From: Nocardia tenerifensis NBRC 101015
Lineage (GTDB): Bacteria; Actinomycetota; Actinomycetes; Mycobacteriales; Mycobacteriaceae
Direction: 5' to 3'
Assembly: GCF_000308715.1 (NCBI RefSeq)
Contig: NZ_BAGH01000172.1
Coordinates: 1-64,000 of the forward strand
Length of the DNA: 64,000 nt
Shown: positions 50,313 through 59,455 of the stretch, piece after piece
How the letters are laid out: every line of letters starts with the position of its first letter
Position numbering within the stretch: the stretch's first letter is position 1
The notes under the pieces: generated by a model
Databases searched by the model: none
Told to the model about the DNA's origin: nothing
Seen by the model: only the letters and a program-made list of their open reading frames with translations
Made by a program: the position numbers and the translations under genes

Positions 50313-51826
50313 GCGACAACATAACCCGTGCGCGCAGCGAGCCGCCACCGCGTCACACGCGGATATTGATCATCGGAAGTGGTTTCGCCGGGCTGGGTTT
50401 GGCGGTCCGGCTCAGCCAGCAGGGGTACACCGATTTTCTCGTACTCGAGCGCGCAGACGACGTCGGCGGTACCTGGCGCGACAATACCTATCCGGGGGCC
50501 GCCTGCGACGTGCCGTCCCAGCTGTATTCGTATTCCTTCGCGTTGAATCCCCACTGGTCGCGCTCCTTCTCGTCGCAGCCGGAGATCCAGCGGTACATCC
50601 GGAGTGTGGCGGACCGATACGCGGTGCGCGACAAGCACATCTTCGGCTGCGAAGTGACGGCCGCGCGCTGGAACGACACCGCGGCCCGGTGGGAGGTCCA
50701 GACCACCAGGGGCGCGTTCACGGCCGATATCGCCGTGTCCGCCGCCGGGCCCCTCTGCGAGCCGAAACTGCCCGATATCAAAGGGATTCACACATTCCGG
50801 GGCAAGATCTTCCACTCGGCGCGCTGGGATCACGACGCGGACCTGACGGGCAAGCGGATCGCCGTCATCGGCACCGGCGCCTCCGCCATCCAGATCGTGC
50901 CGTCCATCGCGCCCGCCGCCGCACGGCTCGACGTGTACCAGCGCAGCGCGCCCTGGGTGCTGCCACGCGTGATCCACTCGTACAGTCGGCCGGAACGCTT
51001 TGCCTACCAGCATATTCCCGGTCTCCAACGACTGGTGCGCGCGGCCGACTACGCGTGGCGGGAGACGTTCGTCCTCTGGCAGAACAAATTCCCACCCGCC
51101 GCGGCGTTGATCGCACTGATCGCGTATATCAAGATGCGCTGGGAGATAAGAGATCCGGCATTGCGCCGGAAGGTGCGCCCGAACTACCGGATCGGGTGCA
51201 AACGGATGCTGATCTCCAACGACTACTATCCGGCGCTCGGTCGCGACAACGTCGACCTCGTCACCGACGGCATCAAGGAGATCCGGGAGCACTCGATCGT
51301 GTCGAGCGACGGCACCGAACGCGCCGTCGACGCCATCGTGCTCGCCACCGGCTTCCGCGTCGCCGACTCACCGACGTTCGACCTGTTCACCGGCCGGGAC
51401 GGGCGCACGATGTCCGAGGTGTTCGACGCCGAAGGGGTGCAAGCCTACAAAGGCACGACCGTCGCCAACTTCCCGAACGCCTTCGTCCTGCTCGGCGCCA
51501 ACGCCGGGTTCAACTACACCTCGATCATCTATGCCATCGAATCCCAGATCACCTACGTGCTCGACGCCATCGCGACGCTGGAACGCCGCGGCGTACGCAC
51601 CTTCGAGGTCCGAAAGTCCGCCCAGGACAACCACAATCGGCTACTACGCGAAAAGACCGCCGGCGGAGTCTGGCTGACCGGCGGCTGCACCAACTGGTTC
51701 ACCGACAAACACGGCCACAACACCGCCCTGTGGCCCGACTTCAGCTTCCGATTCCGCCGACTACTCCGCAAATTCGACCTCGACGCCTACGAAACGACGC
51801 CGAGCGTGGTAGCGGTCGCCGACTGA
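50309..51826 (+). CDS. Baeyer-Villiger-type flavin monooxygenase
   Basis: The ATG at 50309 overlaps the mvaS stop. The 505-residue protein has an N-terminal FAD site ('ILIIGSGFAGLGLAVRLSQQGYTDFLVLERADDVGGTWRDNTYPGAACDVPS'), the BVMO fingerprint FxGxxxHxxxWD as 'FRGKIFHSARWD', and an NADPH site 'KRIAVIGTGASAIQIVPSI'. Such enzymes insert oxygen next to ketones or oxygenate heteroatoms. As the last gene of the terpenoid operon it probably tailors the terpenoid. Its stop is only 5 bp from the stop of the convergent sigma factor gene. Confidence 0.9.
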   Translation: MSDNITRARSEPPPRHTRILIIGSGFAGLGLAVRLSQQGYTDFLVLERADDVGGTWRDNTYPGAACDVPSQLYSYSFALNPHWSRSFSSQPEIQRYIRSVADRYAVRDKHIFGCEVTAARWNDTAARWEVQTTRGAFTADIAVSAAGPLCEPKLPDIKGIHTFRGKIFHSARWDHDADLTGKRIAVIGTGASAIQIVPSIAPAAARLDVYQRSAPWVLPRVIHSYSRPERFAYQHIPGLQRLVRAADYAWRETFVLWQNKFPPAAALIALIAYIKMRWEIRDPALRRKVRPNYRIGCKRMLISNDYYPALGRDNVDLVTDGIKEIREHSIVSSDGTERAVDAIVLATGFRVADSPTFDLFTGRDGRTMSEVFDAEGVQAYKGTTVANFPNAFVLLGANAGFNYTSIIYAIESQITYVLDAIATLERRGVRTFEVRKSAQDNHNRLLREKTAGGVWLTGGCTNWFTDKHGHNTALWPDFSFRFRRLLRKFDLDAYETTPSVVAVAD

Positions 51827-51831
51827 AGGAC

Positions 51832-53079
51832 TCAGCGACCGGGATCCAACCGAGTCGCTCTGTCCCGTAAATAGCGTTGTTCGGGGAGGCTTGTGGTGCG
51901 CCGGGCCGCTGTTTCGTAGTTCGCTCGCGCTGCGGCGTACTCGCCTGCTTGCTCTTGGAGGTGGGCGCGGACGGCGTAGAGACGGTGGTGGCCGGCGATC
52001 CGGGGATCGTCGTCGAGTGTTTCCAGCAGTTCGAGTCCGGTCCGGGGCCCTCGCGTCATCGCTACCGCGACAGCGTAATTGAGTGTGACCATCGGGTTCG
52101 GCGCGATCCGGCAGAGGATGCCGTACAGGATGCGAATCTGTTCCCAGTCGGTGTCCTCGGCTCGCGGCGCCTGGACGTGCAGTGCGGCGGTCGCCGCTTG
52201 CAGCTGGTACGGGCCCAGCGGCGAGGCGGACATGGCGTCGGTGATCAGGGCGGCGCCTTCCTCGATCAGGTTGGCGTCCCACAGTTTTCGGTCTTGTTCG
52301 GCCAAGGGTATGAACGCGCCGTCCGGGCCGGTGCGGGCCGCTCGGCGGGCGTCGGTCAGCAGCATCAGCGCCAGCAGCCCGGTGACTTCGCCGTCGGCGG
52401 GCAAGGATCGGTGCAGCATTCGGGTGAGCCGGATCGCCTCCGCGGTGAGCTCACCGCGGTGCAGGTCGGGTCCGGAACTGGCGGTGTAGCCCTCGTTGAA
52501 GATCAGGTAGAGCACATGCAGGACCGCGTCCAGCCGCTCGGCCCACTGCTGCGCGCTCGGCATCGCGAACGACGCTCCGGACGCTTTTATCCGCTGCTTG
52601 GCACGGCTGATCCGCGGCCCCATGGTGGCCTCCGGCACGAGGAAAGCCCGCGCCACCTCGGCGGTGGTGAGGCCGCCGACCGCGCGCAACGTGAGCGCGA
52701 CCTGCGAGGCGGGGGTCAACGCGGGGTGGCAGCACAGGAACAGCAGCGCGAGCGTGTCGTCCTGATCGCCGGCGGCTGCGTCGCCGGGCGGCGAGAGGTC
52801 GATGTCCGGCGCTTCCTGCACCGCCGCGGTGATCTCACGGCGGCGGCGGGCCTGTTCGCTGCGTACGTGATCGACCAGCCTGCGGGCGGCGACGGTGATC
52901 AACCAGGATCGCGGGTTCTCCGGGAGTCCTTCGCCGGGCCACTGCATCGCCGCGGCCAGCAACGCTTCCTGCACCGCGTCCTCACACTTCTCGAACCCGC
53001 CGTGCCGGCGCAGGAGTACGCCGAGGACCTGCGGCGCCAGTTCGCGCAGCAGGTCCCCGACCCGTTCGGACGTGCTCAC
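51832..53079 (-). CDS. ECF sigma factor of the DGPF/YCII-linked type (ECF42-like)
   Basis: The 415-residue protein has sigma region 2 ('CEDAVQEALLAAAMQWPGEGLPENPRSWLITVAARRLVDHVRSE') and region 4 ('LTLRAVGGLTTAEVARAFLVPEATMGPRISRAKQRIK'). A long C-terminal helical domain follows ('LYLIFNEGYTASSG', 'LNYAVAVAMTRGPRTGLELLE', 'GHHRLYAVRAHLQEQAGEYAAARANYETAA') that is TPR-like. This fusion, next to YCII/DGPF genes, is the ECF42 signature. Its start overlaps the YCII stop by 4 bp. Members of this group lack a classical anti-sigma factor, and the C-terminal domain is thought to control activity. Confidence 0.9.
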   Translation of the reverse strand: MSTSERVGDLLRELAPQVLGVLLRRHGGFEKCEDAVQEALLAAAMQWPGEGLPENPRSWLITVAARRLVDHVRSEQARRRREITAAVQEAPDIDLSPPGDAAAGDQDDTLALLFLCCHPALTPASQVALTLRAVGGLTTAEVARAFLVPEATMGPRISRAKQRIKASGASFAMPSAQQWAERLDAVLHVLYLIFNEGYTASSGPDLHRGELTAEAIRLTRMLHRSLPADGEVTGLLALMLLTDARRAARTGPDGAFIPLAEQDRKLWDANLIEEGAALITDAMSASPLGPYQLQAATAALHVQAPRAEDTDWEQIRILYGILCRIAPNPMVTLNYAVAVAMTRGPRTGLELLETLDDDPRIAGHHRLYAVRAHLQEQAGEYAAARANYETAARRTTSLPEQRYLRDRATRLDPGR

Positions 53080-53414
53080 ATCTCCATCCCGGCCGAGTCC
53101 ATCAACGGTCGCACCTCCACGCCGCCGACCCGCTCGCTCATGATCGACGCGGCCAATTCCAGTGCGCGTTCACGGTTTTCGCAGTCGACGAGGTACTGGC
53201 CGGCGACATGATCGGGACCCTGCGGATACGGACCGTCGGTCACCGTCACCACACCGTCCCGCACCCGTACGACGGCACTGATGGACGGGTCGGCGAACAC
53301 GTGACCGCTGATCAACTCCCCTGTCCGCGCGGCCGCGGACAGGAACCCCTCGTGGTCGAAACCGTCTCCCGGCAGGGCCGCGGCGTCCAGATAGAGATTC
53401 AGCAGGAACTTCAC
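53076..53414 (-). CDS. YCII/DGPF-domain protein
   Basis: A GTG at 53414 gives a 112-residue protein opening with 'KFLLNLYLD', as in its neighbour; the longer frame overlaps that neighbour. It contains 'FADPSISAVVRVRDGVVTVTDGPYPQGPDHVAGQYLVDCENRERALELAASI', the YCII-related core with the DGP(F/Y) motif. These small proteins accompany ECF42 sigma factors and may act in the same response; their biochemical role is unknown. It lies 7 bp after the first YCII gene and overlaps the sigma gene start. Confidence 0.85.
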   Translation of the reverse strand: MKFLLNLYLDAAALPGDGFDHEGFLSAAARTGELISGHVFADPSISAVVRVRDGVVTVTDGPYPQGPDHVAGQYLVDCENRERALELAASIMSERVGGVEVRPLMDSAGMEM

Positions 53415-53421
53415 CGTGGGC

Positions 53422-53790
53422 TCAATCGTCGGCTGTACCCGCGAAGACGACCGGCCGCACCTCGATGCCGAGGCCCTCGACACCGGCGTCGGGGATGAGC
53501 GCGGCCAGCTCCAAAGCGCGCTCCCGGCTGGCGCATTCCACCAGGTAGTAGCCGCCGAGGTATTCCTTCGCCTCGAGGTAGGGCCCGTCGGTCACGGCCT
53601 GCACACCGCCCCGCACCCGGACCACGGCGCTCTCCGACGGGTCCGCCAGCGCGGTGGTGCCGAGCATCTCCCCGGACTTCTTGACGGTCTCCATGAACGC
53701 GCCGTGGCCGCTCATCACCTCGTTGCGCTCCTGCTCGGTCAGCGCATCCCAGACCTGCGGGTTGCTGTGCATGATCAACAAGAACTTCAC
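53422..53790 (-). CDS. YCII/DGPF-domain protein
   Basis: A GTG at 53790 with AAGGAGACGAC directly upstream gives 122 residues beginning 'KFLLIMHSNPQVWDALTEQE'. The core 'LADPSESAVVRVRGGVQAVTDGPYLEAKEYLGGYYLVECASRERALELAALIPDAG' carries the DGPY motif and the 'EIRPV'-type ending ('IEVRPVV') of this family. It is the first gene of the YCII-YCII-sigma operon, so its upstream 176-bp region, shared with the divergent LLM-class gene at 53967, should hold the operon promoter. Confidence 0.87.
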   Translation of the reverse strand: MKFLLIMHSNPQVWDALTEQERNEVMSGHGAFMETVKKSGEMLGTTALADPSESAVVRVRGGVQAVTDGPYLEAKEYLGGYYLVECASRERALELAALIPDAGVEGLGIEVRPVVFAGTADD

Positions 53791-53966
53791 GTCGTCTCCT
53801 TCAAGGTTCGCGGCACCGTCTTCGAGGCGCCGTTCACCATCAAGTCGGAGCCCGTATCGCATTCTTGCGGTGCCGGGGGACGCAAAAAATATCCGCCCGC
53901 TCCGACTATCCGCTGAGGACGCCCCCACCTGGGCGTTCCCTGTCCAACGGCTACTGGAGTATAGGA

Positions 53967-54860
53967 ATGAATCTTCCCCGCATCGGCGTCAGCCTGCCCT
54001 ACATCGACCCGTACGCCGGACCCGAGGCGGTCGTCATGGTGGCGCAGGCCGCCGACCGGCTCGGATTCCACGCCGTGTCCGCCAGTGACCGGCTGCTCAT
54101 CCCCACCGGACCGCACTGGAACAACGATGCGGGCCTGCCCGAGTCCCATGCCTGGGACTCCCTGGAGGTGCTGACCTGGGCCGCCGCCCACACCAGCCGG
54201 ATCCGCGTGACCACCGACATCGTGAACTCGATCTTCCAGCCGCCCATCGTCCTGGCTCGCAGGCTGGCCACGCTCGACCGGCTGTCCGGCGGACGGGTGG
54301 ACGTCGGTATCGGCCAGGGCGGCGGCACCCGGGTACCGCCGTTCTACATCCCCGAGGAGTTCACCGCCGCCGGGGTGCCGGCCAGCCGCCGAGGAGCCGG
54401 ATTCGTCGAGCACATCGCCGCGATGCGGGCGTGCTGGGCGCCCGACCCCGTCGAGTTCCGCGGTAAGCACTACCAGATCCCGCCGTCCATGGTCGGCCCG
54501 AAACCAAGCCGCGCCATCCCCCTGTTCATCGGCGCGATCACCCGCCACACCATCGAACGGGCGGCCCGCATCGGCGACGGCTACATCACCACCGCCATCG
54601 ACTGGGACGACACCAGTACCCACGTCAGCTGGTACCGGGCGGCCGGCGGCACCGGCACCGTCGTGGTGAACGTGATCGTGGGACGTGATCCCCTCTCCCC
54701 CAACGCCTTCACCGACGCCGTGCTCAACGAACTCGACCACGCCACCGCCGTCGGCGCCGACGAGGTGCACATCGCGCTCCACCTCATACCCGCCGACCCG
54801 CGACAACAAGTCGAACTGCTGGAAGCGCTGGCGACCAGGCTCGAACTACCAACGGGGTAA
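53967..54860 (+). CDS. LLM-class (F420-type) flavin-dependent oxidoreductase
   Basis: The ATG at 53967 (ATAGGA upstream) gives 297 residues. It opens with 'RIGVSLPYIDPYAGPEAVVMVAQAADRLGFHAVSASDR', then 'AAAHTSRIRVTTDIVNSIFQPPIVLARRLATLDRLSGGRVDVGIGQGG' and 'VGPKPSRAIPLFIGAITRHTIERAARIGDGYI', the standard luciferase-like barrel motifs. Such enzymes use F420 or FMN for hydride transfer; the substrate is unknown. It diverges from the YCII-sigma operon and is followed by a strong hairpin. Confidence 0.87.
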   Translation: MNLPRIGVSLPYIDPYAGPEAVVMVAQAADRLGFHAVSASDRLLIPTGPHWNNDAGLPESHAWDSLEVLTWAAAHTSRIRVTTDIVNSIFQPPIVLARRLATLDRLSGGRVDVGIGQGGGTRVPPFYIPEEFTAAGVPASRRGAGFVEHIAAMRACWAPDPVEFRGKHYQIPPSMVGPKPSRAIPLFIGAITRHTIERAARIGDGYITTAIDWDDTSTHVSWYRAAGGTGTVVVNVIVGRDPLSPNAFTDAVLNELDHATAVGADEVHIALHLIPADPRQQVELLEALATRLELPTG

Positions 54861-54872
54861 ACGCGATTCGGC

Positions 54873-54901
54873 GCCCGCACGCTCGGTATCCGCGTGCGGG
54901 C
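54873..54901. terminator. Hairpin after the LLM-class gene
   Basis: GCCCGCACGC and GCGTGCGGGC form a perfect 10-bp stem with a 9-base loop, 13 bp after the stop at 54860. It lies between this gene and the convergent TetR gene (ends 55103) and should end at least the plus-strand transcript. Confidence 0.7.
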
Positions 54902-55102
54902 CGCCTCGGCCGCCGAGACCGAGCGAAGCCAGAATGCCGCAACGCAGCTCGACCATGGTTGGGCCGCAACGCGATTCGCCAACTCGTGAATCCCACGACG
55001 GACTCATCGAGATCGCGCATGCCACCGAATCGCCGCCAGCGTGAACCCACTGAAAGGATCGGCGGTTCCAACCCTCGGTAGAGCCGCGGCCGTATGGTCG
55101 AT

Positions 55103-55714
55103 TCAGCGGATATCGAGGTCGCCCGCCGCACTGATCGCCAATGCCAGCGCGCCGTCGATCGCCTCCTGGAAGGTCCCGCCTGCGCGCATCGCCGCTCGGC
55201 CGCCGGCGAACAGCGCACCGCACAGCCCACCGACCAGGACCGCGGCCCGCACGTCGTCGATAACATCGGGAAACGCCGCACTCAACGCCTGAGCGAGCCG
55301 ATCCTCCACCTCGAAGAGGCGCTGCAGGGTGGCGGCGCGCAGCGACGGAACCGACATCAACAGCCGAAGCCGGGCGGCCTCCAGTTCACCCGACGGGTCA
55401 CGGGGGCCGCCCGCCATCTCCCGCAGTATCGCGTGCATGGACTCGGCGAGCACGTCGCCGATGTGCGCGCCGTCGGGCCGGGCCGCGATCGAGGCGAGGC
55501 CGACGTCGAGCAGTTCGCCGCCCTCGGCGAAGAGCACCGCCTCCTTCGTCGGGAAGTGGTTGAAGAAGGTCGCGGGCGAAACCTCCGCCGCCGCAGCGAT
55601 TTCGGTGACGGTGGTCTCGTCGTAACCCTGTGCATCGAAGAGGCGGTACGCCGCTTGCGCGATGGCCGCCTTGGTTCGCTGCTTCTTGAGTTCGCGCAGC
55701 CCCGGTTCACCCAT
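55103..55714 (-). CDS. TetR-family transcriptional regulator
   Basis: The 203-residue protein has an N-terminal HTH at residues about 8-60 ('KKQRTKAAIAQAAYRLFDAQGYDETTVTEIAAAAEVSPATFFNHFPTKEAVLF'), a typical TetR DNA-binding domain. A helical C-terminal ligand domain follows. It diverges from the broken asparagine synthetase gene across a 70-bp AT-rich gap holding two inverted repeats, so it probably represses itself and that gene. Confidence 0.9.
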   Translation of the reverse strand: MGEPGLRELKKQRTKAAIAQAAYRLFDAQGYDETTVTEIAAAAEVSPATFFNHFPTKEAVLFAEGGELLDVGLASIAARPDGAHIGDVLAESMHAILREMAGGPRDPSGELEAARLRLLMSVPSLRAATLQRLFEVEDRLAQALSAAFPDVIDDVRAAVLVGGLCGALFAGGRAAMRAGGTFQEAIDGALALAISAAGDLDIR

Positions 55715-55725
55715 AGCCGCAGCTT

Positions 55726-55775
55726 ACTATATCGACAATAAAGTTATAGTTGCTAGAACTTTAGAGTCTCTCTAG
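55726..55775. promoter_or_regulatory. Candidate operator/promoter, TetR gene / asnB
   Basis: Two inverted repeats lie side by side in this AT-rich gap: ACTATA...TATAGT (55726-55750) and CTAGA...TCTAG (55753-55775). They fall between the divergent TetR start (55714) and the asnB start (55785), where a TetR dimer would block both promoters. Binding is inferred. Confidence 0.5.
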
Positions 55776-55784
55776 TATTGTGGC

Positions 55785-57620
55785 ATGTGCGGAATCACCG
55801 GATGGGTCGCCTTCCAGCGCGACCTCTCGACAGCGAACAAAGACATCGATGCGATGACGGCGACCATGGCATGCCGGGGCCCGGACGACGCGGGCGTCTG
55901 GCGCGCGCCCCACGTCGCCCTCGGCCATCGGCGACTGGCCATCATCGACCTGGACGGCGGCGCCCAGCCGATGACCATCGACACACCGGAAGGTGTTGTC
56001 GCCATGGTCTATTCGGGCGAGGCCTACAACTTCCGCGAGCTCCGCGTCGAACTGCGGGCGCGTGGGCAGCGGTGCACCACCGAGTCCGATACCGAGGTCG
56101 TGCTGCGTGCCTACCTGGAGTGGGGCGCGGCGTTCGCGGAGCGGCTCAACGGCATGTACGCCTTCGCCATCTAGGATTCGCGCATCGATCGGCTGGTGAT
56201 GGTGCGGGATCGCCTGGGTATCAAACCTTTCTACTATTACCCGACCGCCGACGGTGTGCTGTTCGGTTCCGAGCCGAAGGCGATACTTGCTAATCCGTTG
56301 GCCGACAAGGCAATCGATGTGGATGGTCTGCGCGAGCTGTTCGTCGTGTGCGCCCGGCCCGAGCAGGCGGTCTGGGCGGGCATGCGCCAGGTGCAGCCCG
56401 GCACGGTGGTGACGGTCGGCCGCGAAGGAATTCGCACAACCGAGTATTGGTCGTTGTGCACCGCCGAACACCGCGACGACCGCGCGACGACGGTACGGAC
56501 CGTGCGCGAGCTGCTCAACGATGCCGTTGCCCGGCAACTGATCTCGGACGTACCACGCGGCGTCCTGCTGTCCGGCGGTCTCGACTCATCCGCGTTGACG
56601 GCGCTCGCCGCCGCGCGGTTGCGCGAGACGGGCGAGCAGGTGCGCAGCTTCAGCATCGAGTTCCGCCATCAGGAAGAGGATTTCGTGCCGGACGAGTGGC
56701 GGTCGACGCTCGACGCGCCCTACGCTCGCGCCGTCGCAAGCCATGTGGAATCCGCCCATCGAAACATCACGTTGGACAGTTCGGCACTCGCCGACCCCGC
56801 GGTGCGGGGCGCGGTGGTCCTCGCCCGTGATCTACCTTCGGGTCTCGGCGACTCCGATGCCTCACTGTATTTGCTGTTCAAGGCGATTCGTGAGCACTCG
56901 ACCGTGGCACTGTCCGGTGAGTCGGCGGACGAGGTCTTTGCGGGCTACCGCTGGTTCGACGCGGCCGCCGAGCACGGCCTGCACACTTTCCCCTGGCTGA
57001 CCGTGCTTCCGCCGGAGTTCGTGCAGCGCACCAGACTACTCGACCCCGACCTGACCGCAGCCCTGGATCTCGCCACCTACCTTGCCGACAGCTTCGCCGA
57101 CGCGACCGCCGAAGTCGTTCGCCTGCAAGGCGAAACGGATCTGGAGTTCCGCATGCGCCGGGTCTCCCACCTGCACATCACCCGGTTGCTACGCACCCTG
57201 CTCGACCGGAAGGATCGCATGAGCATGGCCGTCGGCCTCGAAGTCCGTGTCCCCTACTGCGACCACCGCCTCGTCGAATACGTCTACAACACCCCATGGT
57301 CACTGAAAACCTTCGACGGACGAGAGAAAAGCCTGCTTCGCGCCGCCACCGCCGACACCCTCCCGCGCGCCGTCGTCGACCGGGTGAAGAGCCACTACCC
57401 CACCACCAAAAACCTCGAATACACCGAGGCGATCCGCATGCAAGCAGCCGATCTGCTAGAGACACCGCACCATCCGGTATTCCAGCTATACGATCGCGAC
57501 GCCGTGACCAAGGCCGTCGACCTCCCCGCGGACCAGGTGCTCGATCCCGACCGCTTCGACCTCGAACAACTCCTCGACTTCGCGATCTGGCTCGACCACT
57601 ACCACCCCCGCCTCCCCTGA
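55785..57620 (+). pseudogene. asnB: Glutamine-hydrolysing asparagine synthetase, interrupted by in-frame TAG
   Basis: Met-Cys2 starts a class II glutaminase domain ('CGITGWVAFQ', 'CRGPDDAG', 'LGHRRLAIIDL', 'YSGEAYNFRELR'). Codon 130 (56172-56174) is TAG, yet the same frame continues with 'DSRIDRLVMVRDRLGIKPFYYYP', the usual continuation, and a synthetase domain with the PP-loop 'LLSGGLDSSALTALAAARL' and 'LSGESADEVFAGYRWF'. Related enzymes usually have Trp here ('FAIWD'), so one TGG-to-TAG change explains it. Without the stop the protein would have 611 residues, near the normal length. The gene is a recent nonsense mutant, a readthrough case or a sequencing error; the rest of the frame is intact. 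The window shows no other asnB. Confidence 0.88.
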
Positions 57621-57643
57621 ACAGCACAGCCGACTCCGATATT

Positions 57644-57680
57644 CGGGTGATGGTGGCCGAAATCCAGCCACCATCACCCG
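57644..57680. terminator. Strong bidirectional hairpin between convergent genes
   Basis: CGGGTGATGGTGGC and GCCACCATCACCCG form a perfect 14-bp stem with a 9-base loop, located 24 bp after asnB and 48 bp before the end of the convergent MFS gene. This is the longest perfect stem noted in the window and probably terminates both transcripts. Confidence 0.78.
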
Positions 57681-57727
57681 TTCGTGTTCACAGGCTTCTT
57701 ATGTGCTCACTGCCCGTGAACGCTGCT

Positions 57728-59158
57728 TCATTCGGCACTCCCCGCCGCCGCATCGGCCCGCCGCCCATGCCCGAAACGGTTACGCAGCGCGGTGTCTATC
57801 TCGTCGTAGCCCCGGTTCTTGGTTTCGGGGACGAATCGCGTGACGAACAGCAGGCCAAGCAGGCAGATCACGCCGAAGACGAGGAAGGTCTGGCCTTGGC
57901 CGAGAACGCCTGCCAGGGGCAGGAATGCTTGGCTGACAACAAAATTCGAGAACCAGTTGACGGTGGTGGCGGCGCTGGAACCGGCGGCGCGCGATTGCGG
58001 CGGGAAGATCTCGCCGACGATGACCCAGAACACGGGGCCGAGCCCGCCGGCGAAGCTGGCGATGTAGAGCACCATGAACACCAGCGACAGCCGCGGGCTC
58101 ATCTCGATGATGAAGGACAGGCCGAGCAGGGTCACGGCGACCAGCATGCCGAGCAGCGAGACGACGAGCAGCAAGCGGCGGCCGAAACGGTCGACGGTTC
58201 CGATCGAGACCACGGTCATGATCAGGTTGACGAGCCCGATGAACACCGAGTAGAAAATCGAATTCGACGCGGTCAAGCCGGTGTTCTCGATGATGGTGGG
58301 CGCGAAATAGATGATGGTGTTGATGCCGCCGAATTGCTGAATCGCCGCCAGCGTGACCCCGACGATCAACGCGGGACGCACCGGAGCCGCCAGCAGGGCA
58401 CGGACACCGGTCACCTGCCTCGGGGTCTGCCCCTCGTCCTGCCGAAACCGCTGAATCACACGCTCGGCGAGCTCGCCGCCCGCCACCGAGGTGACCAGCT
58501 TGCGGGCCTCGTCGACGTGTCCATGGGCGAGCAGCCACGCGTAGGACTCGGGAACGACGAACACCATGCCCAGGCACAGCACCACCGCCGGAACGAGTCC
58601 GACCGCGAACATCGCGCGCCAGCTCTCGCTACCGGAGAACCCGAAATCGACCAGGTAGGACACCACGATGCCGACGGTGATCATGAGCTGGTTCATGCTC
58701 AGGATCCGGCCCCTGATCGGCGCGGGCGAGATCTCGGACAGATAGACCGGCACCGTCGCCGAGGCAGCGCCCACCGCGAGACCGAGCACCAGCCGTGCGA
58801 TCAACAGCAACCAGTAGTCCTGGGCGGCCACCGCGATCAGCGTGCCGACGATGAACACCGCGCTCTCGATCCCGAGTGCCTTGCGCCGTCCGAGGCGGTC
58901 GGCGATGCGCCCGGCCGACATCGCACCGATCATCGCGCCGATCAGCAGCACACTCACGATGCTGCCCTGCTGCACGGAGTTCAGGTCGAACTCCGCGCTG
59001 ATGTAAAGGAGCGCACCGGAGACGACGCCGGTGTCGTAGCCGAAAAGAAAGCCGCCTACCGCGATGACCGACGCCCAGAAAACGACTTTGCGTTTGCCGG
59101 CCGCCGGGATCTGCTCCAGCGGCCCGTCGACTCCCGCAACCTGTGAGAACCCCTGCAA
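57728..59158 (-). CDS. Sugar-porter-family MFS transporter
   Basis: A TTG at 59158 with GGGAG upstream gives 476 residues and twelve predicted helices. Sugar-porter motifs are clear: 'GYDTGVVSGALLYI' in helix 1, 'GRIADRLGRRKAL' after helix 2, 'PVYLSEISPAPIRGRILSMNQLMITVGI' around helices 4-5, 'PESYAWLLAHGHVDEARKLV' in the central loop, 'AIQQFGGINTIIYFAPTI' in helix 7 and 'FVPETKNRG' at the end. It should import a sugar or polyol by proton symport. It stands alone and is divergent from the NRPS-like locus. Confidence 0.92.
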   Translation of the reverse strand: MQGFSQVAGVDGPLEQIPAAGKRKVVFWASVIAVGGFLFGYDTGVVSGALLYISAEFDLNSVQQGSIVSVLLIGAMIGAMSAGRIADRLGRRKALGIESAVFIVGTLIAVAAQDYWLLLIARLVLGLAVGAASATVPVYLSEISPAPIRGRILSMNQLMITVGIVVSYLVDFGFSGSESWRAMFAVGLVPAVVLCLGMVFVVPESYAWLLAHGHVDEARKLVTSVAGGELAERVIQRFRQDEGQTPRQVTGVRALLAAPVRPALIVGVTLAAIQQFGGINTIIYFAPTIIENTGLTASNSIFYSVFIGLVNLIMTVVSIGTVDRFGRRLLLVVSLLGMLVAVTLLGLSFIIEMSPRLSLVFMVLYIASFAGGLGPVFWVIVGEIFPPQSRAAGSSAATTVNWFSNFVVSQAFLPLAGVLGQGQTFLVFGVICLLGLLFVTRFVPETKNRGYDEIDTALRNRFGHGRRADAAAGSAE

Positions 59159-59455
59159 AGCACGACTCCCGTCACCTACTGGCTATCGCTGACAGTGAAG
59201 TGGAAACGCCGTACAGGTGATGCGCGAGCTCCAACACCGTTCGCCCTCGGAGACGCCACGGAATCCGACAGTCGAGTACCTGAGGATCATACGTGCTGCA
59301 CCGATCCCTGGTCCGCCGGTCGCCGCTTCGGGTGCCGACCCAAATGCCGGAAAGGTACGGCACCAAATTCTTTTGGTTGGCGACGTCGTTGCCGAATTCA
59401 TAATCAACGAGAAATTAGTTTCGCAGGCGGTTCTTCGAAGTTCGAAAGCGAGGCC
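59159..59455. other. Intergenic region between MFS gene and Cy-domain gene
   Basis: This stretch of about 300 bp separates two divergent genes and should hold both promoters. The right part (59,390-59,440) is relatively AT-rich, fitting a promoter for the Cy-domain gene. No coding frame, repeat or clear palindrome is supported. Confidence 0.35.

Noticed and set aside
57296-59146. 616-codon plus-strand frame across asnB end and MFS gene
   Set aside because: It runs through a perfect hairpin and antisense to a clear sugar porter; it is rich in His, Asp and Gln as expected for a shadow of membrane helices.
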